NCBI RefSeq assembly: GCF_000445065.1
Contig: NZ_ATHO01000037.1
Span: 1 to 63,734 of the forward strand
DNA from: Sphingobium quisquiliarum P25
GTDB taxonomy: Bacteria; Pseudomonadota; Alphaproteobacteria; Sphingomonadales; Sphingomonadaceae
Reading direction: 5' to 3'
Length of the DNA stretch: 63,734 bases
Program-made: the position numbers and the translations under genes
The notes under the pieces: model-generated
The model's input: the letters and a program-made list of their open reading frames with translations, nothing else
What the model was told of the DNA's origin: nothing
The model's database searches: none
Shown: in pieces, positions 28,453 through 37,356 of the stretch
Layout: every line of letters starts with the position of its first letter
How positions within the stretch are numbered: the stretch's first letter is position 1

Positions 28453-29201
28453 ACCAGCGCCTCCAGCTTGGCCAGCGCGGCCGCTTCCAGCCGGTCCTTC
28501 ACCGCCTCGTCCGCCACATCGTCGAACACGCCCGCGACGAACGCCTTCAGCAGCAGCGTCTTGGCCGTCGCCGGGTCCATCCCGCGCGAGGCCATGTAGA
28601 ACAGCGCCTGCCTGTCCAACTCGCCCACTGTCGCGCCATGGGCGCATTTCACGTCATCGGCATAGATTTCCAGCTCCGGCTTGGCGTTGGCCGTCGCCGT
28701 GCGGTCGAGCAGCATCGCCTTGACCGACTGGAAGGCATCGGTGCGCTGCGCGTCCCGCGCCACGTTGATCGAGCCAAGATAGCTGCCCGTCGCGCGCTGG
28801 CCCAGGATCGAACGGATCGTCTGCCCGCTGGTCGCGTCCGGCTGCGCATGGGTGACGGAGGTGATGATTTCCAGCACCTGATCCCCGCCGCCGATGATCG
28901 CGCCGTTCAACTCGAAATGCGCGCCCTTGCCCAGCGTCACGGTGAAGGTCACGCGGCCCAGCTTGCCGCCCACGTTCAGCACATGAAAATCGCACCGCGC
29001 GCCATCAGCGACGGTGATCACATAATCATGCACCGCCGCCGCGCCGTCCGCCGCATCCTGCAACAGATGATGGCGCGAGCTTTCGCCGGCCGCCACATCG
29101 ATGCGCTCCGGGGCAGGCAGGGGCCAGATGGCCGCCAGCGCATCTAGGTCGCTATAGCGCCATTCTTCCGCCTTGCGCGTGGGGAGGGTGAGCGCGTTCA
29201 T
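28449..29201 (-). CDS. sufD: SufBCD scaffold component SufD
   Basis: SufD pairs with SufB to form the beta-helical scaffold on which Fe-S clusters are built. The protein is 250 residues, shorter than the 400-residue E. coli SufD but normal for the alphaproteobacterial short form. The C-terminal half contains the conserved AKPELEIYADDVKCAHGATVG stretch (as separate short motifs) including the cysteine and the histidine needed for assembly. The start at ATG 29201 has an AGGTGGGG site. The frame continues upstream into a palindromic repeat, but this part is not likely to be translated. It overlaps sufS by four bases. Confidence 0.93.
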   Translation of the reverse strand: MNALTLPTRKAEEWRYSDLDALAAIWPLPAPERIDVAAGESSRHHLLQDAADGAAAVHDYVITVADGARCDFHVLNVGGKLGRVTFTVTLGKGAHFELNGAIIGGGDQVLEIITSVTHAQPDATSGQTIRSILGQRATGSYLGSINVARDAQRTDAFQSVKAMLLDRTATANAKPELEIYADDVKCAHGATVGELDRQALFYMASRGMDPATAKTLLLKAFVAGVFDDVADEAVKDRLEAAALAKLEALV

Positions 29202-29210
29202 TCCCCACCT

Positions 29211-29284
29211 CCGTTCGTTTCGAGCGCAGTCGAGAAACGCAGGCACAGCGCTTCCCGCTTCTCGACTTCGCTCGAAGCGAACGG
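29211..29284. repeat. Extragenic palindromic repeat between sufC and sufD
   Basis: The arms CCGTTCG-TTTCGAGCGCAGTCGAGAA and TTCTCGACTTCGCTCG-AAGCGAACGG form a long imperfect stem of the classic sphingomonad TTCGAG-type palindrome. It fills the gap between the two suf genes and should fold in the operon mRNA. It does not have a terminator T-tract. Confidence 0.85.
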
Positions 29285-29301
29285 CTGTTGTTTGGAACCC
29301 C

Positions 29302-30051
29302 TCACGCCGCAACCACCTCGGCATAGCCTTCGCGCTCCAGTTCCAGCGCGAGTTCCGGGCCGCCCGACTTCACGATCCGGCCCGCGGCGAGGACATGCAC
29401 ATAGTCGGGCTTCACATAATCGAGCAGCCGCTGATAATGGGTGATCAGCAGCACCGCCTTGCCGGGCTTGCGCATGATGGCATTGATGCCGGACCCCACG
29501 ATCTTGAGCGCATCGATGTCGAGGCCCGAGTCCGTCTCGTCCAATATCGCCAGCTTGGGGTCGAGAATGCCCATCTGCACCATCTCGGCGCGCTTCTTCT
29601 CGCCGCCGGAAAAGCCGACATTCACCGGGCGCTTCAACATCTCCATGTCCAGCCCCAGCAGCCCCGCCTTTTCCTTGGCGAGCTTGATGAACTCGCCGCC
29701 CGACAGGGGCTCCTGCCCTCGCGCCTTGCGCTGGCTGTTCAGGCTTTCCCGCAGGAATTGCAGGTTGGACACGCCGGGTATCTCGACCGGATATTGGAAA
29801 CCCAGGAACAGCCCTGCGGCAGCGCGCTCGTACGGCTCCAGTTCGAACAGGTCCTGCCCCTCGAACGTCGCGCTGCCGCCGGTCACCTCGTAACCGGGGC
29901 GGCCGCCCAGCGTATAGGCGAGCGTCGACTTGCCCGCGCCGTTGGGACCCATGATCGCATGGATCTCGCCTGTATTGATGGAAAGCGACAGACCCTTCAG
30001 GATCTTCTTGCCGTCGATTTCATTCGTGAGATTGTCGATCGTCAGCATCAT
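29302..30051 (-). CDS. sufC: SufBCD ATPase SufC
   Basis: This is a 249-residue ABC-type ATPase with Walker A GPNGAGKST at 35-43, signature motif FSGGEKKR and Walker B LAILDETDSGLD. SufC drives conformational changes of the SufB-SufD scaffold in the cytoplasm and does not transport anything. The first two codons are ATG ATG and the start lies directly behind the stop of the preceding 151-residue gene. A long palindromic repeat separates it from sufD, which could lower expression of later genes. Confidence 0.97.
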   Translation of the reverse strand: MMLTIDNLTNEIDGKKILKGLSLSINTGEIHAIMGPNGAGKSTLAYTLGGRPGYEVTGGSATFEGQDLFELEPYERAAAGLFLGFQYPVEIPGVSNLQFLRESLNSQRKARGQEPLSGGEFIKLAKEKAGLLGLDMEMLKRPVNVGFSGGEKKRAEMVQMGILDPKLAILDETDSGLDIDALKIVGSGINAIMRKPGKAVLLITHYQRLLDYVKPDYVHVLAAGRIVKSGGPELALELEREGYAEVVAA

Positions 30052-30507
30052 TCAACCCTTATGCGCGCGCTGCAAAGTCCGCGCGGTCCAGAAGGCCATG
30101 TCGCGCACATCGCCCGGCGCGGGGAACAGCGTGTCGATATGGCGCTTGATGGGCATATAGGGCCACCAGTCGGCTCCCGGTTCCGGCGCGCCCTTTTCCA
30201 GCACGCCGGTCACGAATTCCGTCACCGGCCCCATGCGGGCGAGGTTAGGAGCCTTCGCCTTGTGAAAGGCCTTGTCGGTCTTGAGGCGCTCGGCAAAGGC
30301 GGCGTCACCCTTCTCCAGCGACGCGCGGCATTCCGCCTGATAAGCGTCGAGATCACCGAAATCCTTGCGCGCCCGCGCTTCCAGCTCACCCTCTTCCAGA
30401 TCATAATCCTCGGTCAGGATGCGTATGGCGGCGGTCCACGCCTGACCATTGCCGACATCCTCCGCAAAATCGGCGAGGGCATCCTGGATATCGTCTTCGT
30501 CGCTCAA
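30052..30507 (-). CDS. Unknown acidic protein encoded between sufB and sufC
   Basis: This 151-residue soluble protein has an acidic N-terminal half (beginning MSDEDDIQDALADFAEDVG) and a conserved-looking C-terminal half with WWPYMPIKRHIDTLFPA, rich in aromatic residues. It has no cysteine, so it is not a cluster ligand by itself. I do not recognise the family. It sits inside the SUF operon with its stop directly followed by the sufC start. It may act in Fe-S assembly or be an unrelated passenger. A pair of hairpin repeats precedes it, separating it from sufB. Confidence 0.85.
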   Translation of the reverse strand: MSDEDDIQDALADFAEDVGNGQAWTAAIRILTEDYDLEEGELEARARKDFGDLDAYQAECRASLEKGDAAFAERLKTDKAFHKAKAPNLARMGPVTEFVTGVLEKGAPEPGADWWPYMPIKRHIDTLFPAPGDVRDMAFWTARTLQRAHKG

Positions 30508-30539
30508 GTCTCAGTCCTTCAAATTCTCATTCGCTCGTT

Positions 30540-30621
30540 ATCCTGAACTTGTTTCAGGATCCATCGTCCCCCACACTCCACATCGCTTGGGAAGCAATGG
30601 ATGCCGGATCAAGTCCGGCAT
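30540..30621. repeat. Two palindromic repeat units between sufB and the next gene
   Basis: ATCCTGAA-ACTTG-TTTCAGGAT and ATGCCGGA-TCAAG-TCCGGCAT are two perfect or near-perfect 8-bp inverted repeats about 40 bases apart. They belong to the widespread 'CCTGAACTTGTTTCAGG' and 'GCCGGATCAAGTCCGGC' repeat type of alphaproteobacteria. They sit in the 123-base gap downstream of sufB inside the operon. Confidence 0.85.
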
Positions 30622-30630
30622 GACGGGAAA

Positions 30631-32115
30631 TTATCCCACGCTACCCTCAAGGCTGATGCCCAGCAGCTTCTGCGCTTCGACCGCGAACTCCATCGGTAGC
30701 TGCTGGAGCACTTCACGCGCGAAGCCGTTGACGATCAGCGACACCGCGCTTTCCTGATCCAGCCCGCGCTGCATCGCATAGAATAGCTGGTCATCGCTGA
30801 TCTTGCTCGTCGTCGCCTCATGCTCGATCTGGGCGCTCGGATTGCGCACTTCGATATAGGGCACGGTATGCGCGCCGCATTGGTCACCCAGCAGCAGGCT
30901 GTCGCACTGGGTGAAGTTGCGCACGCCCTCCGCGCCCGGCGCGACGCGCACCAGCCCCCGATAGGTATTGTTCGAACGGCCCGCGCTAATGCCCTTGGAC
31001 ACGATGGTAGAGCGCGATCCCTTGCCATTATGGATCATCTTCGTGCCGGTGTCGGCCTGTTGCAGATTGTTGGTCAGCGCCACCGAGTAGAATTCGCCGA
31101 CGCTGTTCTCGCCGTTCAGCACGCAGCTTGGATATTTCCAGGTGATGGCGGAGCCGGTTTCGACCTGGGTCCAGCTGACCTTGCTGTTGCGCCCTTGGCA
31201 GAGCGCGCGCTTGGTCACGAAATTATAGATGCCGCCCTTGCCGTTCTCGTCGCCGGGATACCAGTTCTGGACGGTCGAATATTTGATCTCGGCATCGTCC
31301 AGCGCGACCAGTTCCACGACCGCAGCGTGAAGCTGGTTCTCGTCGCGCATCGGCGCGGTGCAGCCTTCGAGATAGCTGACATAGCTCCCCTCGTCCGCGA
31401 CGATCAGCGTGCGTTCGAACTGCCCCGTATTCTCCGCATTGATGCGGAAATAGGTGCTAAGCTCCATCGGGCAACGCACCCCTTTGGGGATGTAGACGAA
31501 GGTGCCATCGGAAAAGACAGCGCAGTTGAGCGTCGCGAAATAATTGTCGTGCATCGGCACGACCTTGCCCAGCCACTTCTTCACGAGATCCGGATATTCG
31601 CGCACAGCCTCGCTGATCGAGCGGAAGATGACGCCCGCTTCCTCCAGCTCCTTGCGGAAGGTGGTGGCGACCGACACGCTGTCGAACACGGCGTCCACCG
31701 CGACCTTGCGGCTGCCCTTCACCCCGGCCAGCACTTCCTGCTCGGCGATCGGGATGCCCAGCTTTTCATAGGTGGCGCGGATTTCGGGATCGAGTTCGTC
31801 CAGCGACTCCAGTTCCGCCTTCTTCTTGGGCTCGGCGTAATAATAGGCGTCCTGATAGTCGATTGGCGGAATGTTCAGCTTCGCCCAGTCCGGCGCTTCC
31901 ATCTGCTGCCACATGGCGAAGGCCTTCAGCCGCCATTCCAGCAGCCATTCCGGCTCCTTCTTCTTGGCCGAAATGAAGCGGACCGTGTCCTCGTTCAGCC
32001 CCTTGGGCGCGAAGTCCTGCTCGATGGCGGAGGACCAGCCATGTTCGTAGGCGGATGCGCGCTCGGCAGCCTCATGGGCTTCCAGATTGCGAATGGTCGT
32101 CGTCTCTTCGGTCAT
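30631..32115 (-). CDS. sufB: SufBCD scaffold component SufB
   Basis: This is a 494-residue protein with the expected features of SufB: the N-terminal domain starting around residue 20, the beta-helix core with [14 protein letters not shown] and EGCTAPM, and the C-terminal [24 protein letters not shown] region with the cluster-assembly cysteine. SufB is the main scaffold for new clusters with SufC and SufD. The start is ATG 32115, overlapping the sufR stop by four bases. The longer upstream frame overlaps sufR and is not used. The two hairpin repeats after its stop may limit downstream expression. Confidence 0.97.
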   Translation of the reverse strand: MTEETTTIRNLEAHEAAERASAYEHGWSSAIEQDFAPKGLNEDTVRFISAKKKEPEWLLEWRLKAFAMWQQMEAPDWAKLNIPPIDYQDAYYYAEPKKKAELESLDELDPEIRATYEKLGIPIAEQEVLAGVKGSRKVAVDAVFDSVSVATTFRKELEEAGVIFRSISEAVREYPDLVKKWLGKVVPMHDNYFATLNCAVFSDGTFVYIPKGVRCPMELSTYFRINAENTGQFERTLIVADEGSYVSYLEGCTAPMRDENQLHAAVVELVALDDAEIKYSTVQNWYPGDENGKGGIYNFVTKRALCQGRNSKVSWTQVETGSAITWKYPSCVLNGENSVGEFYSVALTNNLQQADTGTKMIHNGKGSRSTIVSKGISAGRSNNTYRGLVRVAPGAEGVRNFTQCDSLLLGDQCGAHTVPYIEVRNPSAQIEHEATTSKISDDQLFYAMQRGLDQESAVSLIVNGFAREVLQQLPMEFAVEAQKLLGISLEGSVG

Positions 32116-32522
32116 GCCATTTCCCGTGTCAGGCTGGCGATGGTGACGCCTGCCAGCGCCTCGCGAATCGCATTGTTCGCCATGTTCATATGCGGCCGCA
32201 CCCGGCAGTCCTGCTCCAGCAAGCAATCATGCGCGCCCTGTTCCGAGCAGGCGGTCATGGCGATGGGCCCTTCCACCGCCTCCACCACATCGGCGAGCGT
32301 GATCGTTGCGGGCGGGCGCGACAAGCGGACTCCTCCGCCCGTGCCCCGGCTGGATTCGAGCAGGCCCGCCGCCGACAAGCGGCTCACCAGCTTCTGCGCC
32401 GTGGGCAGGGGGATTCCGGTTTCGGCAGCGAGCGTGGTCGCATTCATGCGCGCCGCACCGCAATGACGGGCGGCGGCCGACATCAATACTACTGCGTAAT
32501 CTGCAAAACTCGAAAGCCTCAT
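32112..32522 (-). CDS. sufR: Rrf2-family SUF operon regulator (SufR/IscR-like)
   Basis: This 136-residue Rrf2 protein has a winged helix-turn-helix (including [28 protein letters not shown]) and three cysteines in a cluster-binding loop ([16 protein letters not shown]). Rrf2 proteins with such a loop bind an Fe-S cluster and repress their suf or isc operon when clusters are plentiful. I take the start at ATG 32522. The longer frame to 32588 would run through the candidate operator. It is the first gene of the SUF operon and likely represses itself through the inverted repeat at 32560-32582. Confidence 0.92.
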   Translation of the reverse strand: MRLSSFADYAVVLMSAAARHCGAARMNATTLAAETGIPLPTAQKLVSRLSAAGLLESSRGTGGGVRLSRPPATITLADVVEAVEGPIAMTACSEQGAHDCLLEQDCRVRPHMNMANNAIREALAGVTIASLTREMA

Positions 32523-32559
32523 GCTGACAGCCGGCGCTCCACTTTGCGAACCATTCTCA

Positions 32560-32582
32560 AATCGGATCGAATCAATCCGATT
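32560..32582. promoter_or_regulatory. Candidate SufR operator (inverted repeat)
   Basis: AATCGGAT-CGAATCA-ATCCGATT is a perfect 8-bp inverted repeat with a 7-base spacer, placed 38 to 60 bases upstream of the sufR ATG in the only promoter region of the SUF operon (32523-32633). Size and position suit an Rrf2 dimer site, so it is the best candidate for autoregulation. This is inference from symmetry and position. Confidence 0.65.
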
Positions 32583-32633
32583 GCGCATGTGGTCCCGGCC
32601 GCTCAGGGAATCAAGGCATTTTTCGCGCTGTCT

Positions 32634-33578
32634 TCAGCTCATGCGGTTCAGCACCGCCACATCGCCCCCCAACGACCGGCGCAGCAGCGTCAGCTGCGCC
32701 ACTGCGGACGGCTCATTCTGCAACTGATGGGGGGTTAGGCCGATAAAATGCTTGATCTCCCGTATGAAATGCGACTGGTCGTAGAAGCGGCTGTCTTCGC
32801 ACAATTCCTGCCAGCTATGCCGGTCAAGCGCGATACGCGCGCTGCACCGCAAGGCGCGATATTTGCGGGCAAGCAGCTTTGGCGGACATCCATAATAGCG
32901 GTTGGTGAGGCGAGCGAGTTGCCTGGGCGACAGGCCCGTCCGCTGCGCCAGCGTCTCGATGCGCGGCGACCCTTCGTCCATCAGCCAGTTGTCCACAGCT
33001 TCGAGCAATCGCCATGTCGCATCGCTCAAAGGTTTGACAAGGCCCGCAAGGACAGACCAGCACAAGGCCACCATTTCCTGCGGGTCGTCCATCGTTCGCA
33101 ACTGGCGGAGCAGATCGTCAAACGCGCGGTTCCCGTCACCGCCAAGACTTTGGAGGCGATCAGCCTCTTCGCTGGCGTCGCCACCATGAAGGCTGATCCA
33201 GCCCGCAGGCAGCAGGGACATGCCCACAACGCGGGCGGCCCCCTCCAGATGGAAGCGCGTGGCGCCCAGCGTCGGGCCAAGGAGGCAGACTTCGGGCGTG
33301 GCCAATACCGTTCCATCATGAAACTTATAATGTCCGCCACCTTGCAGCATCAGGCGTAATTGCGGTACGTCCGCACGCGTTACGTCAGAGTAAGTGTCGA
33401 GCGTCTCACTGAACAGGTAGAGAGAGCCGAAATAGCGGCGCAAATGTTCAGGCGGAGCGAAATATTGAAGACGGATAGGCCCGTCGGCCGCTTCTATGGT
33501 ATAGGCGAGCGGCGTACCGTCCTCCTGTTCCGCAATATTGCGCGTCGCCCCGGACGCGTCCCCCCATTGACGGATCAT
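32634..33578 (-). CDS. AraC-family transcriptional regulator
   Basis: This 314-residue protein has a C-terminal pair of helix-turn-helix motifs of the AraC type (about 205-290, including ETLAQRTGLSPRQLARLTNRYYG and FYDQSHFIREIKHFIG). The N-terminal 190 residues are a probable ligand or regulatory domain without a motif that I recognise. The start at 33578 has an AAGGGG site. The gene lies upstream of sufR on the same strand with a 111-base gap carrying the SUF promoter, so it is probably an independent gene. The effector and targets are unknown. Confidence 0.9.
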   Translation of the reverse strand: MIRQWGDASGATRNIAEQEDGTPLAYTIEAADGPIRLQYFAPPEHLRRYFGSLYLFSETLDTYSDVTRADVPQLRLMLQGGGHYKFHDGTVLATPEVCLLGPTLGATRFHLEGAARVVGMSLLPAGWISLHGGDASEEADRLQSLGGDGNRAFDDLLRQLRTMDDPQEMVALCWSVLAGLVKPLSDATWRLLEAVDNWLMDEGSPRIETLAQRTGLSPRQLARLTNRYYGCPPKLLARKYRALRCSARIALDRHSWQELCEDSRFYDQSHFIREIKHFIGLTPHQLQNEPSAVAQLTLLRRSLGGDVAVLNRMS

Positions 33579-33912
33579 ACTTACCCCTTGGTCACACTAT
33601 GCGGCATAGTGCGAAACGCGCAAGAGCGATGCTGAATGGCGGTCACTTTTTCTTACGTCAAAAAAATGGCCCGGTGGTTTTCACCACCGGGCCAGTGAAA
33701 GGTCTCGTCGGCCATAATGGGCCTAGAGCCTTCGGGTCGCAGGCCGTTCATACGTCCGAATCGGACCATCATGATTGGATGGATCGGACATTCTGTGAGC
33801 CGAATCAGGACGTCAGATGCAGATTCCGGCATGCCGTCATTGTTCCGGATCAACTGTTGCACTGCCGCAACAGCGACTCGACGCAGGCGCGATCCGCTGG
33901 CATAGCGCGCGC
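33579..33912. other. Intergenic region, 334 bases, with a minus-strand terminator
   Basis: The gap separates divergent genes for the AraC regulator and pyrD. Its main feature is a minus-strand terminator at 33693-33660: perfect stem GGCCCGGTGG-TGAAAA-CCACCGGGCC followed by A and seven T. No gene of mine ends there. Only small minus-strand frames reach it, such as one ending in KTTGPFF*, without a clear start. A short transcript between 33694 and 33912 is therefore likely, as a small RNA or small protein. The pyrD promoter must overlap it. Confidence 0.5.
33660..33693 (-). terminator. Rho-independent terminator without an assigned gene
   Basis: A perfect 10-bp GC-rich stem (GGCCCGGTGG / CCACCGGGCC) with a 6-base loop is followed on the minus strand by ATTTTTTT. 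It would stop minus-strand transcription about 80 bases before the AraC gene starts. On the + strand there is no T-tract, so it works in one direction only. Confidence 0.8.
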
Positions 33913-34950
33913 ATGTTCTATCGTCTGGCCCGCCCCATTTTCTTTTCCATGGACGCTGAGCAAGCGCACAATCTTTCCATAGCACTATTGCGGATGATGC
34001 CCGCGCCCGCAGCGGTGAAGGAAGACCCGATTCTGGCCCAGACAATCGCCGGTATCCGCTTCCCCAACCCGGTGGGCCTTGCCGCGGGCTATGACAAGGA
34101 AGGGCTGGTCGCACACAAGATGCACGGCTTCGGTTTCGGCTTTGCCGAACTGGGGACACTGACTCCGCTGCCGCAGCCCGGCAATCCCCAGCCCCGCCTG
34201 TTCCGGCTGGCGGAGGACCGCGCGGTCATCAACCGCATGGGTTTCAACAACGGCGGCCAGGCAGCGGCGGCCGAACGGATCGCCAAGCGCCGTCAGCCCG
34301 GCGGCGCCGTCATCGGCATCAATATCGGCGCGAACAAGGATGCGGCCGACCGGATCGCCGATTATGTGACCGGCGTCGTCTGCATGTCGCCCCTTGCCGA
34401 CTATCTGACGGTCAACATCTCTTCTCCCAATACGCCGGGGCTGCGCGCCTTGCAGGATCGCGCGGCGCTGGATCAGTTGCTCGGCGCCGTGATGGCGGCG
34501 CGCGGCGCTGACCGCACGCCGATTTTCCTGAAAGTCGCGCCCGATCTGGATCAGGCCGATGTGGAGGATATCGCCGCCGCCTGCCTCGACCATGGCGTGG
34601 ATGGGTTGATCATATCCAACACGACCATTTCGCGCCCGCCACTTCGATCGAAAGCGGCGGGGGAAGCGGGCGGGCTGTCGGGCGCGCCGCTTACCGGTCT
34701 ATCGTTGCAGCGGCTGCGCGACTTCCGCCGCATCCTGGGCAAGCGCCTGCCGCTGATCGGTGTGGGCGGCATCGCTACGGCAGAGCAGGCCTATGCCCGG
34801 CTGCGTGCCGGGGCGAGCCTGATCCAGCTTTACAGCGCCCTCGTTTATGAAGGGCCGGCCCTGCCCCGGCGGATCACCCGCGACTTGAAAGCGCTGCTGG
34901 CCCGCGATGGCTTTTCCCATGTCAGCGAGGCCGTAGGGGTCGACGCCTGA
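33913..34950 (+). CDS. pyrD: Dihydroorotate dehydrogenase (quinone), class 2
   Basis: PyrD oxidises dihydroorotate to orotate in pyrimidine synthesis and passes electrons to the quinone pool at the inner membrane. The 345-residue protein has the class 2 N-terminal amphipathic helix (MFYRLARPIFFSMDAEQAHN), the FPNPVGLAAGYDK motif and the catalytic serine in NISSPNTPGLR. The FMN-binding C-terminal GVGGIATAEQAYARLRAGASLIQLYSALVYEG is typical. The start is ATG 33913; the longer frame to 33817 is not used. It lies divergent to the terminator-bearing region. Confidence 0.97.
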   Translation: MFYRLARPIFFSMDAEQAHNLSIALLRMMPAPAAVKEDPILAQTIAGIRFPNPVGLAAGYDKEGLVAHKMHGFGFGFAELGTLTPLPQPGNPQPRLFRLAEDRAVINRMGFNNGGQAAAAERIAKRRQPGGAVIGINIGANKDAADRIADYVTGVVCMSPLADYLTVNISSPNTPGLRALQDRAALDQLLGAVMAARGADRTPIFLKVAPDLDQADVEDIAAACLDHGVDGLIISNTTISRPPLRSKAAGEAGGLSGAPLTGLSLQRLRDFRRILGKRLPLIGVGGIATAEQAYARLRAGASLIQLYSALVYEGPALPRRITRDLKALLARDGFSHVSEAVGVDA

Positions 34951-35005
34951 TCCGGCAAGGCAATCAGCGGCTTGCCCCAGGCAGGATCAAGGCTAGGGTG
35001 CGGCC

Positions 35006-36706
35006 ATGACGTCGCGACTTGCCCGGCCGCTGGCCATCCTCGCCCTGTTCCTGCTCCCCATCCAGCCTGCGCAGGCGCGGGAAGCTGTCTCGCTCAGTGC
35101 TACCGTGTCCGCCGCCGATCCCCGCGCGGCGGCGGCCGGTCAGAAGATATTGCGCGAAGGGGGCAGCGCCACCGACGCCGCCATCGCGATGATGCTGGCG
35201 CTGAACGTGGTGGAACCGCACAATAGCGGCATCGGCGGCGGCGGCTTCCTGATGCATCATGATGGCGAGACCGGCCTGCTCGAATCGATCGACGGCCGGG
35301 AAACCGCGCCTGCCGCCGCGCGGCCTGACCGTTTCCTGGGGCCTGACGGCAAGCCGCTAGCCTTCCGCGACGCCTGGCCGGGGGGCTATTCGGTGGGCGT
35401 GCCGGGCAATCTGCGTCTCGCCTGGATGGCCCACCGGAAATGGGGCAAGCTTCCCTGGGCACGGCTGTTCGATCCGGCCATCCGCCTGGCCGCCGAAGGT
35501 TTCGAGGTACGCCAACGGCTGGATACGGCGATGAAGGCGGTGGCCCCGATCTGGGCCGATTTCCCGGAGATACAGAAATATTTCTGGGTGAACGGAGCGC
35601 CCGCGCCGATCGGCACCATGCTCAAAAATCCGCCCTTGGCCGACCTGTTCCGCCGGATCGCGGCGGAAGGACCGGATGCCTTCTATAAGGGAAAAACGGC
35701 CGAGGCGATCGCCAAGACCGTCACCTCCGCACCCAAAAACCCGGTGCCGATTACGCTGGAGGATCTTGCCTCCTATCAGGCCAAGCCGCGCAAACCGGTC
35801 TGCGGGCCTTATCGCGTCTATACGGTCTGCGGCATGGGTCCGGCCTCTGCGGGCGGCATCACCGTGCTGCAAATATTGGGCATGGTGGAACAATTCCCGG
35901 TCGCCCGTTGGGGCAAGGATGATCCGCGATCCTGGCACGTCATCGGCGAAGCCATGCGCCTTGCCTATGCCGATCGTGACACGTGGCTGGGCGATCCCGA
36001 TTTCGTGAAAGTGCCGGTCGCGGGGCTGATCGACCCCCGCTATCTCAGGCAGCGGGCGGCGCTGATCTCCCTGGATCACGCGCGCGGAAGCTATCCGCCG
36101 GGCACACCGCCGATGGCGGAGCCGCGCACCCCGGCCCAGCCGCAACCCGAAAGCGGCACCAGCCATTTCGTCGCGGTGGACAAGGACGGCGATATCGCCA
36201 GCTGGACGTCCACGATCGAAAGCTTTTTCGGCAGTCAGCTGATCGCCGACGGGGTCATTCTCAATAATGAACTAACCGACTTCAGCTTCACGCCCGAAAG
36301 GAACGGGGCGCCCGTCGCCAACCGGGTAGAGCCGGGCAAGCGCCCCCTGTCGTCGATGTCGCCGACCATCGTCTATGACAGGAGCGGCACGCCGGTCTTC
36401 ACCATTGGCGCGGCGGGCGGGCGCACCATCATCATGCAGGTCGCCAAGGCGCTGATCGCCCATTTCGACTGGGGCTTGTCAGCGCAAGAATCAATCGCAC
36501 TTGGATTAGAATATTTCAATGCCGATGGCCTCGTGCTTGAGAAAGGCACGTCGCTGGAGGCGATGAAGGCTCCGCTGGAGCGGCTGGGGCATAAGGTGAC
36601 CGTCGCTCCGATGGGCCTCAAGGCCAACGCCGCAGAGCGCGGGAGCGACGGCCATTGGACCGGGGCCGCCGATCCGCGCAGTCCCGGTGTATCCTTGCAG
36701 GAGTGA
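35006..36706 (+). CDS. ggt: Gamma-glutamyltransferase
   Basis: This 566-residue exported N-terminal nucleophile hydrolase cleaves gamma-glutamyl bonds of glutathione. A signal peptide ends near AQA (residues 20-24). The autoprocessing and catalytic Thr385 lies in ESGTSHFVAVD, which splits the precursor into large and small subunits. The expected GGGGFLM substrate loop (77-83) and SSMSPTIV motif are also there. It lies in the periplasm, where it recovers glutathione amino acids. It starts 55 bases after pyrD on the same strand. A palindromic repeat follows it. Confidence 0.95.
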   Translation: MTSRLARPLAILALFLLPIQPAQAREAVSLSATVSAADPRAAAAGQKILREGGSATDAAIAMMLALNVVEPHNSGIGGGGFLMHHDGETGLLESIDGRETAPAAARPDRFLGPDGKPLAFRDAWPGGYSVGVPGNLRLAWMAHRKWGKLPWARLFDPAIRLAAEGFEVRQRLDTAMKAVAPIWADFPEIQKYFWVNGAPAPIGTMLKNPPLADLFRRIAAEGPDAFYKGKTAEAIAKTVTSAPKNPVPITLEDLASYQAKPRKPVCGPYRVYTVCGMGPASAGGITVLQILGMVEQFPVARWGKDDPRSWHVIGEAMRLAYADRDTWLGDPDFVKVPVAGLIDPRYLRQRAALISLDHARGSYPPGTPPMAEPRTPAQPQPESGTSHFVAVDKDGDIASWTSTIESFFGSQLIADGVILNNELTDFSFTPERNGAPVANRVEPGKRPLSSMSPTIVYDRSGTPVFTIGAAGGRTIIMQVAKALIAHFDWGLSAQESIALGLEYFNADGLVLEKGTSLEAMKAPLERLGHKVTVAPMGLKANAAERGSDGHWTGAADPRSPGVSLQE

Positions 36707-36720
36707 CGGCGGGCTTCTGC

Positions 36721-36792
36721 CCGTTCGCCCTGATCTTGCCCAAGGCTTTCGCTTCGCAGAGGCAGGGGCATCGACAGCCTCAGCCCGAACGG
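36721..36792. repeat. Extragenic palindromic repeat after ggt
   Basis: CCGTTCGCCCTGATCTTGCCCAAGG and the inverted partner CATCGACAGCCTCAGCCCGAACGG flank about 25 bases, between convergent ggt and the lipoprotein gene. It is a diverged copy of the GCTGAGCTTGTCGAAG repeat family. Confidence 0.7.
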
Positions 36793-36816
36793 CTCCTAAT
36801 TAACGGGGCTGGCGTT

Positions 36817-37305
36817 CTAACCCAATTTCAGACCGGCGACATTGAAGGTGAAGGGGAAGCTCTTGTCCTTGGGCCCTACCACCAGCTTGACCTTCACGGT
36901 CTTGCTGTTCCGTATCGCTTCATAGGCTTTCGACGCGGGCAGAACTTCGATGCCGTCCTTGTTCTCCGTCATGCGGCCCTTCCATTCATGCGTCTTCCCA
37001 TCGTCCGTCACCGCCGTGACATGGCAGTCGGACAAGTCGCAGGTGAACGGCGCGCCAACCAGCTTGACGGTCACTTGCGCTCCGCCCTCCTTCAACGGCT
37101 GGACGAGCAGCACGGAAAAGCTGTCGGGGGCCGTCATGGTGGAAACGCTGTTCGTGCTGCCGATATAGGCGAGTTTGGGTTTCGCGCCCTCCCCGCCTTC
37201 ATATTTCCACTGCTGGCCGATCTGTTCGCGCTGGGTCGGTTCCTTCTCACCGGACGAGCAGGCCGTCATCAGCCCGATCGCCGCCAGCGCCATGATGCCG
37301 CGCAT
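36817..37305 (-). CDS. Putative lipoprotein
   Basis: This 162-residue protein has a short signal peptide and a lipobox-like MTAC (Cys16), so it is probably a lipid-anchored protein. The mature part is mixed alpha/beta with two cysteines in a short loop (FTCDLSDCHV), possibly a disulfide. I do not recognise the family and the lipobox is weaker than in Pal. It is on the minus strand, 51 bases downstream of sufE, and may be read from the same transcript or its own promoter. Confidence 0.7.
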   Translation of the reverse strand: MRGIMALAAIGLMTACSSGEKEPTQREQIGQQWKYEGGEGAKPKLAYIGSTNSVSTMTAPDSFSVLLVQPLKEGGAQVTVKLVGAPFTCDLSDCHVTAVTDDGKTHEWKGRMTENKDGIEVLPASKAYEAIRNSKTVKVKLVVGPKDKSFPFTFNVAGLKLG

Positions 37306-37356
37306 AGCGCTTCTCCTTATTCCGTTCCGTTACGGAAGGAGAACGCCCCGCAGGCG

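Noticed and set aside
33653..34159. 168-residue frame on the minus strand overlapping pyrD
   Set aside because: Runs through the pyrD N-terminus and the orphan terminator; its composition is not gene-like.
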